Shown piece by piece: positions 1 to 7,565 of a stretch of 38,853 nucleotides of DNA. The DNA lies in NCBI RefSeq assembly GCF_000375485.1, contig NZ_AQXE01000016.1, forward strand, positions 2,014 to 40,866, in the 5' to 3' direction. A program made the translations under genes and the position numbers. The DNA is from Desulfovibrio oxyclinae DSM 11498. GTDB taxonomy: Bacteria > Desulfobacterota > Desulfovibrionia > Desulfovibrionales > Desulfovibrionaceae. The stretch's first letter is position 1, and each line of letters begins with the position of its first letter. The notes below the pieces were generated by a model. It was not told where the DNA came from and did not search any database. It saw nothing but the letters and a program-made list of their open reading frames with translations.

Positions 1-1
1 T

Positions 2-1843
2 GCAACGGTTGAAGCTGCTGAAAACCTGTCTCAACCTCAGCGGTTCGATTATCTCCATTATGTTGACACGAGTTTCAATCAGATTCGGCGGTATGCTCCA
101 ACCATGTTGGAGCATTTTGACTTCCGTGCAAGCTCTGGTGGACGGGATGTTCTTACAGCTATTGATATCATCCGTGACATGAACAAAACGGGCAAACGCA
201 AATTGCCCGACCAAGTTCCTACTTCATTTATCCCAAAACGCTGGCAACCATTTATTTTCGAAACTGATGGCCTGAACCGTAGGTACTATGAACTGTGCGC
301 TTTAAGCGAACTCCGTAACCGACTCCGTTCTGGCGATGTATGGGTACCAGGCAGCCGTCAATTCGAAGATTTCAACGAATACCTCATGGGCCCTTCCGCT
401 TTTCGTCAGCTTCAGGAGTCTCGTGAAATACCTGTAGCGGTCGAAACGGATTGCACAAGATACATCTCAGAGCGGAAAGAACTCCTTGAAAGTCAGTTGG
501 AAGAATTCCAAAGGCTTCTCAGAAGCAATGATTTGGATACGGTTTGTCTCAAGAATGGTAGGCTTTCAATGCAACCATATAGGGGTAACTCTGTTCCCGA
601 TGAAGCCAAGCAATTCAGCCGGCGCGTATATGCAGAGCTTCCTCGCATTAAAATTACCGATCTCCTCATTGAAGTAGATCAATGGACAGGTTTCACCGAA
701 CAATTCACTCATTTGAGAACTGGCCAACCATCTCAAGACAAGGAATCTCTTTTGTCAGTGATTCTCTCAGATGGGATTAATCTTGGACTGACAAGGATGG
801 CAGAGGCTAGTTCCGGGGCCTCGTATAAACAGTTGTCTTGGGTTTCGGATTGGTATGTCAGAAGCGAATGCTATTCCAGAGGGTTGGCTGAGATAACCAA
901 TTACCACCACATAATTCCACTTGCAGGACAGTGGGGCGATGGCTCCACCTCGTCTTCAGACGGGCAGCACTTTCCTCTTGGCAGTGTTGGTCGAGGCCTC
1001 GGAGATGTAAATGCCCGATATGGGCGAGATCCCGGTGTGATTTTCTACACCCACATCTCGGATCAATACACCCCATTTCACAGCCAGCTCATCAACGCAA
1101 CAGCACGCGATGCAACCTATGTCCTGGACGGCTTGCTTTACCATGAAAGCAATCTCAATATTGAAGAACACTACACTGACACCGCAGGTTTTACGGACCA
1201 TGTGTTTGCTCTTTGCCATTTGCTCGGATTTCGTTTTGCTCCCCGAATTCGCAACATAGGTGACGTAAAACTATACACCTTTGGCAGCGCAAAACGCTGG
1301 GCTGACCTGGAGCCGTTGATAGGATCAAAGATCAAGCAAAAGGACATTGAGAACCAATGGGAAGAGATATTGAGGCTGGCAAGCTCAATTCGATTGGGAA
1401 CCGTTACGGCATCCCTCATAATTCGTAAGTTGGCCTCCTATCCACGGCAAAACAAATTGGCTTTGGCCATACGCGAGCTTGGGCGTTTGGAAAGGACTCT
1501 TTTCCTATTGGATTGGGTCAAAAAGCCAGAACTCCGTTCTCGTGTTCAAGCCGGTCTGAACAAAGGGGAGTCCAGAAACGCACTTGCTCGTGCAGTGTTT
1601 TTCAATCGACTCGGAGAAGTCCGAGATCGTTCTTTTGAAAGCCAGTGCTATAGGACTTCTGGTCTAAACCTTGTCGTAGCTACGATAATCCTCTGGAACA
1701 CGGTCTATCTGGAAAAGGCCGTGAAAAAAGTACGAGAGGAAATGGATGTTCCGGAGGAGTTTCAGAGCTACCTTTCTCCGCTTGGATGGGAGCACATCAA
1801 TCTCACAGGAGATTATATCTGGAATCTTGGCCAAACGCCTTAA
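2..1843 (+). CDS. tnpA: Tn3-family transposase TnpA, C-terminal part (5' end outside window)
   Basis: The reading frame is open from base 2, ahead of the first in-frame ATG at 104, so the gene runs in from outside the window. Tn3 transposases are usually close to 1000 residues; about 613 codons are present here. The visible part has the DDE nuclease features of the family: an Asp in the GDGSTSSSDGQ segment (about base 935-965), an Asp in YTHISDQY, and a Glu-containing GEVRDRSFESQ segment followed by the typical LNLVVATIILWNT stretch near the end. The enzyme would catalyse replicative transposition by cleaving and joining the 38-bp ends. Its stop codon lies inside the right terminal inverted repeat, the usual arrangement in Tn3 elements. 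There is no sign of a frameshift in the visible part, so the protein may be intact. Confidence 0.93.
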   Translation, partial: ATVEAAENLSQPQRFDYLHYVDTSFNQIRRYAPTMLEHFDFRASSGGRDVLTAIDIIRDMNKTGKRKLPDQVPTSFIPKRWQPFIFETDGLNRRYYELCALSELRNRLRSGDVWVPGSRQFEDFNEYLMGPSAFRQLQESREIPVAVETDCTRYISERKELLESQLEEFQRLLRSNDLDTVCLKNGRLSMQPYRGNSVPDEAKQFSRRVYAELPRIKITDLLIEVDQWTGFTEQFTHLRTGQPSQDKESLLSVILSDGINLGLTRMAEASSGASYKQLSWVSDWYVRSECYSRGLAEITNYHHIIPLAGQWGDGSTSSSDGQHFPLGSVGRGLGDVNARYGRDPGVIFYTHISDQYTPFHSQLINATARDATYVLDGLLYHESNLNIEEHYTDTAGFTDHVFALCHLLGFRFAPRIRNIGDVKLYTFGSAKRWADLEPLIGSKIKQKDIENQWEEILRLASSIRLGTVTASLIIRKLASYPRQNKLALAIRELGRLERTLFLLDWVKKPELRSRVQAGLNKGESRNALARAVFFNRLGEVRDRSFESQCYRTSGLNLVVATIILWNTVYLEKAVKKVREEMDVPEEFQSYLSPLGWEHINLTGDYIWNLGQTP

Positions 1844-1876
1844 CGTGCAACTTTGTCCGCTCTATGGAGTGCCCCC
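1839..1876. repeat. Right terminal inverted repeat of the Tn3-family transposon
   Basis: The 38-bp segment starts CTTAACGTG and ends CCCCC. It has the length, internal end and outer end expected of a Tn3-type inverted repeat, whose outward reading starts CTTAACGTGAG and ends CAGACCCC in Tn3 itself (known sequence). The tnpA TAA stop is at 1841-1843, inside the repeat. The other end lies left of the window, so the match between the two ends and the 5-bp target duplication cannot be tested here. Confidence 0.8.
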
Positions 1877-1990
1877 GTGTACCTTGATTTCTTCACGACG
1901 AAATCCTCCTACTGTCTGATAGTCGATTTCGCCGGAAAACTCACATTCCCGGTGGACCTATTTCGCGGGAGCAGGTCACCCATACGGTAC

Positions 1991-2015
1991 AAGTTTAAGC
2001 AGCATGCTTTAACTT
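1991..2015 (-). terminator. Hairpin just after dndE
   Basis: Arms of 11 bp (AAGTTTAAGCA and TGCTTTAACTT, one mismatch) with a 3-nt loop lie 8 nt downstream of the dndE stop. No T-run follows on the minus strand, so it may be a weak terminator or an mRNA 3'-end stabiliser. The rest of 1877-2022 holds no gene I recognise. Confidence 0.35.
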
Positions 2016-2022
2016 GATGATT

Positions 2023-2382
2023 TTAAGTGTTGTCCACCAGAACTCCTAAATCCCCAAGCCCCTTGACCTTGGCAAACAATATATCCACACCGCGATACAG
2101 GTGTGCTTTAAAGCAAGTGAACGGGTCTGGATATTGGGGGGTCTTTGAAAATCGTTGTATGACCAATGCACTAATGATCTGGTCCAAATCACCTAGGAGC
2201 ACATGTCTGTGAAGCTCCATGCCGTCACAGGCTTGATCTTCATAGATTGGGTCAGATATCTCCTTTAAAGATAAAAGAACACCGTACCTCATCAACACGT
2301 TCGGATTGAGTCCGGTCTTGCCTTTTAAGTTCGTCAGTCTATTAGTTGTTTGCTTCGGGAGTCTGATTCGTGAAAATTTCAT
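2023..2382 (-). CDS. dndE: DNA sulfur modification protein DndE
   Basis: This is the fourth gene of a dndBCDE cluster, 119 residues, the usual size of DndE. The N-terminal pattern (RIRLPKQTTNRLTNLKGKTG, then NVLMRYGVLLSL) matches the short helical DndE family, which binds nicked DNA and works with DndC and DndD to place sulfur on the DNA backbone (family knowledge). It starts 9 bp after the dndD stop, so it is almost certainly co-transcribed. Its stop lies 146 bp from the end of a Tn3-family transposon. No dndFGH restriction genes follow before the transposon end. Confidence 0.88.
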   Translation of the reverse strand: MKFSRIRLPKQTTNRLTNLKGKTGLNPNVLMRYGVLLSLKEISDPIYEDQACDGMELHRHVLLGDLDQIISALVIQRFSKTPQYPDPFTCFKAHLYRGVDILFAKVKGLGDLGVLVDNT

Positions 2383-2391
2383 AGCTACTGC

Positions 2392-4338
2392 CTAGGCTTC
2401 GCTGAGCGCTTTGTCTGTTTCAATCCGAACTATTTCCGTACAACCATACTTTTGGTCGTGTTGAAGAGCGTAGACATCTGACACTTTGTGTCTAATATCC
2501 GCCAGCAACTCCGAGTCTATCTCTTCATCAGTTGAAAGCAGTATCAGTTGCTCAATTGCAGGGTAATAGTTTTGGACAAGACTTCGACGATGATGGCTAT
2601 CAAGGCGAGCCAAGGGTGTGTCGATAATTGTTGGTATATTACCGCTTGCAACCGAAGCTAAAGCCCACTGTATTGCGGTGGCCAATATCTGCTGTTCTCC
2701 TGCGGAGAGTCGCTTCAAGTCAATACTTGATCCAGCAGGCCCGAAAAGTTCAACCGAAAAGTCGTTCGAAATATTCACATCATGAATAAGCAGATCCTTC
2801 CTAAATAGCCTTCTGATATTGTGCAAAATCAGTCGCTGGAGGCTTTTCAACCTACGTTCAAAAAAATCATCTTTTATTCTAGCCAACACCCGTGGGAACT
2901 GCTTTGCAAGTTCCTCTGATTTGCTTTCAGAGCTTCCCTTTTCAAGCTGTTTAGCCAACTGCAGTAATTTGTTGTCGATTGCGTTTATCTCACCTTCTAC
3001 ACGCTTTTTTTTCTGAACAACCTCTTCAAGCTGAGCTTCTTGAACCGAAAGCTTGGTGTTTAGTTTTCGCATTTCCGACAACGTGTCAGATAGTGCGTAC
3101 TTATCGGGCACCTTTTCAAGTGCAGAATCAATAGCTGACAACTCTTTCTGAGCATTATTTATTGAGGAGAATACGCCCAGAGCTTGAGGTCGAATAACAT
3201 CTTGAACCATTCCAATTGCCGAGAGGACCTCATCAGTCTGAGTGGCTGATATATTATGAATTGGTTTTGATGTTGGTTCCTCAGGCACTTCAAGAGCATT
3301 TAGTGCGATTTGTCGAATCCTGTCAGGCACCCCTTCTTCTGCTAATGCGCTATCGACCAGCAAGGCACGCTCTTTTGCGAATTCCTGAACAATCTGCGTC
3401 GCCTCACCCTTTCTTTCCAATACCAACTGTTCAGCTAATTCGTCTAACTCATCCGACAACACACAAAGAGGCAGATAGCTCTGAGACAACTCTTTGATTT
3501 TGGCGCTATCTTCTTCCAACTGTTTTTCAAGTTGAGTTTTACGAGCCTGCAAGGCACCGTGTGAAGATGCTAAATTGCCTCCCATTTCATAAAAAGCCGT
3601 CTCTGTATCCCCAAGCTTTTTTTTTCCCTTTTTTATTGCCTCATTCAATTCGGCGAACCTGAGATGGAGCGCCTCTCCTTCTTTATGAAATGCGGCCTTC
3701 TCATTTTTCAAAGACTGTTGGGCTTTAAGAATTGCCTGATAATCTTTTTTGTGTTTTAGGCTATCGCTCTGATACTTACTTACTGCTTCTTCTAATCCAC
3801 TTACCGCACTCAGTCCGATCAGTTTTTTTACAGCGCTGCTGATTTCCCCAGAACGCAATGACTCTCCAAGATTATTAATCTTTTCACCATCAAAGAAGAA
3901 CAATTCCATCATGCCCAACGGGATGATACTAAAAATGAACTCTTGAAAAAACTTGGGGGTCACTTCCTGATACTGTTCGTTATTCTTCAGGATTATCAAA
4001 GTCTCTTTGATCTTTCCGTCATTCCTCTGCCAGCTTCTCTTAACCGTAAAATCCTCGATGCCAGAAAGAGTGCGCTGCCGAAAATCCAACTCGATAGAAG
4101 CGGAGGATTCACCACTTCTAATAAAACCATCAATGTAATCTAAGTATTTATTCTTGTTGTTATTGAACAAGAATTGGCCATATAAGCCGACTTTCATTGC
4201 TTGAAGAAGACTTGTCTTACCCGCCCCATTGTCCCCACTGATGATTGAAACAGATCGTTGTGGGGTGTGTTCAAAACTGAGAACGTGCTCGCCTTTGAAA
4301 GATGTAATATTCGTAATTAAAATTTTATTAAGTATCAT
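2392..4338 (-). CDS. dndD: DNA sulfur modification ATPase DndD (SMC/RecN-like)
   Basis: The 648-residue protein begins with a RecF/SMC-type P-loop ATPase half: Walker A GDNGAGKTS at about residues 35-43. A long charged coiled-coil segment fills roughly residues 180-470. The second ATPase half has the signature LSAGEQQ and a Walker B-like TIIDTPLARLD segment in the last 110 residues. DndD is the ATPase of the phosphorothioation complex; by family knowledge it is thought to power or shape DNA during sulfur insertion. The start overlaps the dndC stop by 4 bp (ATGA), which indicates translational coupling. Length and motif order are typical and the frame is intact. Confidence 0.92.
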   Translation of the reverse strand: MILNKILITNITSFKGEHVLSFEHTPQRSVSIISGDNGAGKTSLLQAMKVGLYGQFLFNNNKNKYLDYIDGFIRSGESSASIELDFRQRTLSGIEDFTVKRSWQRNDGKIKETLIILKNNEQYQEVTPKFFQEFIFSIIPLGMMELFFFDGEKINNLGESLRSGEISSAVKKLIGLSAVSGLEEAVSKYQSDSLKHKKDYQAILKAQQSLKNEKAAFHKEGEALHLRFAELNEAIKKGKKKLGDTETAFYEMGGNLASSHGALQARKTQLEKQLEEDSAKIKELSQSYLPLCVLSDELDELAEQLVLERKGEATQIVQEFAKERALLVDSALAEEGVPDRIRQIALNALEVPEEPTSKPIHNISATQTDEVLSAIGMVQDVIRPQALGVFSSINNAQKELSAIDSALEKVPDKYALSDTLSEMRKLNTKLSVQEAQLEEVVQKKKRVEGEINAIDNKLLQLAKQLEKGSSESKSEELAKQFPRVLARIKDDFFERRLKSLQRLILHNIRRLFRKDLLIHDVNISNDFSVELFGPAGSSIDLKRLSAGEQQILATAIQWALASVASGNIPTIIDTPLARLDSHHRRSLVQNYYPAIEQLILLSTDEEIDSELLADIRHKVSDVYALQHDQKYGCTEIVRIETDKALSEA

Positions 4339-5744
4339 GCGAGATCCCGATAGATTTCAAACTCAGTGCGCCATTCTTTCTTGAAGGACTTTGCCACTTT
4401 ATTCTTGAGTCGAACTTTGGACCGAAGGCCTTGGTGGTATTGAGCTGTGGTTAATAGTTCCATTGCCAACTCTGCTGGGAAGCTCTCCTCTTCGCAAATC
4501 TGCTGAACAGCAACCTTGTCTTCTTGGGTGAGAAAGCCGATCTCATCAATGCCGTTGTCGATCGTTTTTCCATTCACCTCTTCATAAATAGCGTAGACGC
4601 TGCTCTCCCAATCATTTTTTTCTTCTTTCCACAAACGCTGGATTTCATGGAGCTCTCTTTCTTCGATTAGATATATGTATTCTGAATCTGGATACGGATT
4701 ATTCTCATTCAGACGCCTTTCGGTCTGCAGAAGAGATCGCAAGAAATCTTTTCTGAAATCCATTGTGTATGGGCCACGTGCAAGCTCTTTGATTCCCTCT
4801 TCTTCCAACTTGCCTCGAATGAAGAGTGACTGGCCGTTACGTTTAACATGCTCCCTAAACTGCTTTTTATTATCTGGAATCTGCGTGAAGAGTAGGGTCT
4901 CTCTGAGGTCCTGAAGCGGAGCAAGCCATTCTTCTCCGTGTTTAATTAGAGAGGACAGGGCTTTCTCTTTTTTTACCACTGTACAACACCAACAACCAAA
5001 ACGACTTTTGCCACAACTCGGAGCTTTGATGTCTAAAATGAGTGGGCACTCTCCATCGCTCGCATTTTTGTACATGTAGACGAGCTCTTTGTTGTCCGCA
5101 CCCCAGGGGGAGGGATGGTCAAGTAAGTACTCCCAGATTTCTTCTGTTTCCCAATCCTCAATCAAAGTATAGACATGGGCTGTTGGAATTTCTGGGTGGG
5201 GATTGTACATCTTCCCTGAGATTTTATGGCTTTCAATCCGTTTTTTCCTGGCAGCACTTTCGCTTTTACGAGACCCAAGCAGTAGTATTGCACCTGATGA
5301 CTCAAAAGCCTGGGAACGAATAAACTCTGACGTGGGATCAATCTTGAGCCGGTCAGTGCACCATCTAAAGTTGTTTGTAGGAGCAGGATAGCCTTTCCCT
5401 AACAGGTTAACCCAAAAGGTATCACTGACAGCTGGAAACACCTTGATCGGGTTGAAGGGAAGACTCTGCTTGGCCGCTGCCTCTAACATCTTACTGATGT
5501 TTAAGTCTATGTGGTTTATGACTTTAGGAATTTCAACCAAAGTGTCTGACGACAAAATGTATACTGGCTTGAACAGCTCATCAGCACATAGTTCTGACAA
5601 TGCGCTCCACACCAGTTGAACAAGTACGGTAGAATCCTTTCCGCCGCTATATCCAAGTATCCAGGGCCAACTATCCGCTTTATATCGCTCTTGGATTTCG
5701 GCGTAGATGTCTGCCAGAGGGCGACCTGCGTAGATATTATCCAT
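4335..5744 (-). CDS. dndC: DNA sulfurtransferase DndC (PAPS-reductase-like, Fe-S)
   Basis: The 469-residue protein belongs to the PAPS reductase/ATP pyrophosphatase family. The PP-loop SGGKDST is at residues 33-39. A cysteine cluster with C244, C251, C253 and C254 (segment PSCGKSRFGCWCC) fits the 4Fe-4S site of DndC; C129 and C233 are further cysteines. DndC activates the DNA backbone with ATP and transfers sulfur supplied by a cysteine desulfurase (family knowledge). It starts one base after the dndB stop, with AGGA as a ribosome site inside the dndB end. No dndA is present in the window, so a housekeeping IscS-type desulfurase probably supplies the sulfur (inference). Confidence 0.95.
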   Translation of the reverse strand: MDNIYAGRPLADIYAEIQERYKADSWPWILGYSGGKDSTVLVQLVWSALSELCADELFKPVYILSSDTLVEIPKVINHIDLNISKMLEAAAKQSLPFNPIKVFPAVSDTFWVNLLGKGYPAPTNNFRWCTDRLKIDPTSEFIRSQAFESSGAILLLGSRKSESAARKKRIESHKISGKMYNPHPEIPTAHVYTLIEDWETEEIWEYLLDHPSPWGADNKELVYMYKNASDGECPLILDIKAPSCGKSRFGCWCCTVVKKEKALSSLIKHGEEWLAPLQDLRETLLFTQIPDNKKQFREHVKRNGQSLFIRGKLEEEGIKELARGPYTMDFRKDFLRSLLQTERRLNENNPYPDSEYIYLIEERELHEIQRLWKEEKNDWESSVYAIYEEVNGKTIDNGIDEIGFLTQEDKVAVQQICEEESFPAELAMELLTTAQYHQGLRSKVRLKNKVAKSFKKEWRTEFEIYRDLA

Positions 5745-5745
5745 G

Positions 5746-6846
5746 TTATCCTAACTGCATTTGTTTGCGATTGAACTCTTCTTCGGCAGCATTTTCTTTA
5801 TCATTCAGCTCAACGCCTAACTGCGCTTTCAGTACGTTAGTAGTAAGGATGAAGCTGATGTTTGATTTTGTGATCTTACCATTGTGCAACGCTCGTCCTT
5901 CCCAAAGACGATTGTTCCGTTTCCAATTCGCATTTCCTATGACGGAAATGGCGTCATCTAGCCTCTTACCAGCACTAAAAGCAGAGTTTGTAACGGCCGC
6001 GGCCGCATTCAAGAAAAGATTGTGCCCGCTCAGATATTCTTGTCTCAAAGCACTTGAAGCCAATTCCCCTTTTAGGAATTGCTTCCACTCATCTAGGTTG
6101 TTGCCGAGCTTTTCCCAAAATTCGCATGCATATTGGGTGCTTTCAACAACATCATCAAGATCTTTCCCCAATAGTATTTTTGTCGCGTTGTAGATGCCGT
6201 TCAATGTGAACAGATTTACCGATCGATTGGAAATCGTCGTTTTTTCAAACTCAGTGTAATTTTTAAAGAAAGAAACGCTCACAGCAACCGACCTAACTAT
6301 CTCTGCGTAAGGATCGCGGGTGTCATAAAGTATGCTCAGAGACTGAGCTGGCTTGAGCGTGTAGCGGTTCAAGTCAGTAAAAATCTGCTGGCTCATTTTT
6401 AGCCCTGGATCATTGAAAAAAATTATCGGCAGGAGTTCATATTCGTTGCTTCGCTGCTCCTTTAAAGACTCAATGATCGCAGAAATCCTATGTTGGCCAT
6501 CATTGATAAGATACCTTGCACGATCCCTGATCAGCAGTGATCCAACATTAGGTGACCCCTCTGCCTTTTCGAAGGTCACATCGCCATCAATCGATACAGT
6601 GACAGCAGAAAAAACATAACTATCAGTGTTTGATAGAAGGTATTGTTTAATTGATTTAACACGTGTTTTGTTTAGAACTCGTTGAGCTCTCTCCACTGGA
6701 GGGATGTCATAGTTGTCTATCTCATTAAAGATTTCAGGCAAAAGGTAAAATGGACAATTGGCAAGGTAATACTCTCGTCCAGCCTGAACCCCTTTCACCG
6801 CAGCGAAACGACGTTCGTACAAGTCTCTTGGATGATTGGAAGACAC
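5746..6846 (-). CDS. dndB: DNA sulfur modification protein DndB (DGQHR domain)
   Basis: The 366-residue protein carries the family-defining DGQHR motif at residues 116-120 within LINDGQHRISAI. DndB is the first gene of the operon. In Salmonella the DndB homologue has been reported to repress transcription of the modification genes (family knowledge), so it is probably the local regulator. The start is GTG, preceded by GAAGTGAGG six bases upstream; this supports the GTG over later ATGs. A candidate promoter and a perfect 8-bp inverted repeat lie 37-93 bp upstream. The gene is visibly A+T-richer than phoB and later genes. Confidence 0.93.
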   Translation of the reverse strand: MSSNHPRDLYERRFAAVKGVQAGREYYLANCPFYLLPEIFNEIDNYDIPPVERAQRVLNKTRVKSIKQYLLSNTDSYVFSAVTVSIDGDVTFEKAEGSPNVGSLLIRDRARYLINDGQHRISAIIESLKEQRSNEYELLPIIFFNDPGLKMSQQIFTDLNRYTLKPAQSLSILYDTRDPYAEIVRSVAVSVSFFKNYTEFEKTTISNRSVNLFTLNGIYNATKILLGKDLDDVVESTQYACEFWEKLGNNLDEWKQFLKGELASSALRQEYLSGHNLFLNAAAAVTNSAFSAGKRLDDAISVIGNANWKRNNRLWEGRALHNGKITKSNISFILTTNVLKAQLGVELNDKENAAEEEFNRKQMQLG

Positions 6847-6882
6847 AAAAACCTCACTTCATTGGAATTTGTAAAAACTGCG

Positions 6883-6908
6883 GTGGAAGTTGTTTTTTTC
6901 ACTTCCAC
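6883..6908. promoter_or_regulatory. Inverted repeat in the dnd leader, candidate operator
   Basis: Perfect 8-bp arms GTGGAAGT (6883-6890) and ACTTCCAC (6901-6908) are separated by a T-rich 10-nt spacer. The element lies between the candidate -10 box and the dndB start, so it would overlap the transcription start or form an RNA hairpin. Its position suits a repressor operator, possibly for DndB; this is inference. Confidence 0.45.
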
Positions 6909-6910
6909 TT

Positions 6911-6939
6911 TAAGTACATTAAGCCCTCAAAACCGTCAA
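6911..6939 (-). promoter_or_regulatory. Candidate sigma-70-type promoter of dndBCDE
   Basis: On the minus strand TTGACG (6939-6934) is followed after 17 bp by TACTTA (6916-6911). The -35 box is good (5 of 6) but the -10 box is poor. An alternative -10, TGTACT, overlaps it with a 15-bp spacer. The location upstream of dndB is the main support. Confidence 0.35.
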
Positions 6940-7066
6940 GAAACACGGGCGGAATAAGAGCGCTGAAATCATTTTTTTAAGTAGGATACCTGCATCCAAT
7001 TGCACATCAAAACACCGAGTCTGGGTTCTACTTAAGCAATGACCCAGGCATATTGGCCTCCTTTCC

Positions 7067-7198
7067 ATTTAAATACTTTATTACACACGGGAGTGGATCA
7101 TTTTCACTTCATTTAAAAACTTTATTACTTACCTCATGCCGGAGATCGTCGGTTATCAAGGGTTGCTGCCCATAAAATTTAAAAACTTTATTACTCAC
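7067..7198. repeat. Three phased A+T-rich direct repeats
   Basis: Three copies of ATTTAAAAACTTTATTAC start at 7067, 7111 and 7177; the first copy has one A-to-T change. Each is followed by a short variable pair and AC. Start-to-start distances are 44 and 66 bp, both multiples of 11, so copies sit on nearly the same face of the helix. They resemble iterons or tandem operators. They lie 220-350 bp upstream of dndB. Confidence 0.7.
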
Positions 7199-7233
7199 CC
7201 ACATAGCTTTTACTCCCGTACATTACACAATAG

Positions 7234-7267
7234 GGCCCGCCGGAGGATAAGCCTCCGGCGGGCCTTT
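7234..7267 (+). terminator. Strong hairpin, terminator-like
   Basis: A perfect 13-bp stem (GGCCCGCCGGAGG / CCTCCGGCGGGCC) with a 5-nt loop is followed by TTT on the plus strand. No plus-strand gene precedes it here, so it may belong to the repeat family rather than act as a gene terminator. Copy C carries only the right half of it. Confidence 0.4.
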
Positions 7268-7518
7268 CAGGCAGACCAAAGGGGCGGGCCCCCTTTGGAA
7301 TCCCTGGGTTGTCAGCGGGGTTGCAGCTGCCGGGTTCATGCGGCCGCATATCTCGCGTCCCAGCTGCAACCCCGCTGACGGGGATTTGGATTCTGTGCGT
7401 CTTGGCTGACGAGTTTCTGTAGCAGAATTCAGTCAAGCGGGACTTGCCCTGCTCACATATTCCGCCGCAGAATTCCTAACAAGGCATCTTTTCCCGACAA
7501 CCAAGTACCGAGCAATGC
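7251..7518. repeat. Dispersed palindromic intergenic repeat, copy A
   Basis: This copy matches 34093-34353 (copy B) over nearly its whole length and 34569-34736 (copy C) over the first ~165 bp. Its centre is a perfect inverted repeat with 19-bp arms (7311-7329 and 7361-7379) around a spacer holding the palindrome ATGCGGCCGCAT. A second inverted repeat, CCAAAGGGG / CCCCTTTGG, lies at 7276-7298. It ends with ACCAAGTACCG and GCAATGCC shared with copy B. It encodes no transposase, so it is a non-autonomous or structural repeat. Confidence 0.8.
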
Positions 7519-7565
7519 CTTCATCAGAATGGCCCGCCGGAGGCGGCCTTAAAAAAAGCTTCGGA

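Larger units (their letters stand above)
6940..7565. other. Intergenic region between the dnd operon and phoB
   Basis: No convincing gene was found. From left to right it holds A+T-rich spacer, three direct repeats (7067-7198), a strong hairpin (7234-7264) and copy A of the dispersed palindromic repeat (7251-7518). Base composition switches from A+T-rich to G+C-rich at about 7220-7240. Short open frames over the repeat are by-products of its palindromes. Confidence 0.6.

Noticed and set aside
1877..2017. Short plus-strand frame after the transposon end (starts GTGTACCTTGATTTC)
   Set aside because: It reads somewhat protein-like and could be a remnant of the gene hit by the transposon, but it is only about 46 codons, without a ribosome site or a recognised family.
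7191..7436. Minus-strand ORF of 81 codons over repeat copy A, with similar ORF at 34312-34752
   Set aside because: The likeness between the two comes from the shared repeat; frames are not kept in copy B and no ribosome site is evident.
7500..7565. Hairpin and A-run near the phoB stop as a terminator
   Set aside because: On the minus strand the T-run precedes the hairpin instead of following it, so it is not a canonical terminator.
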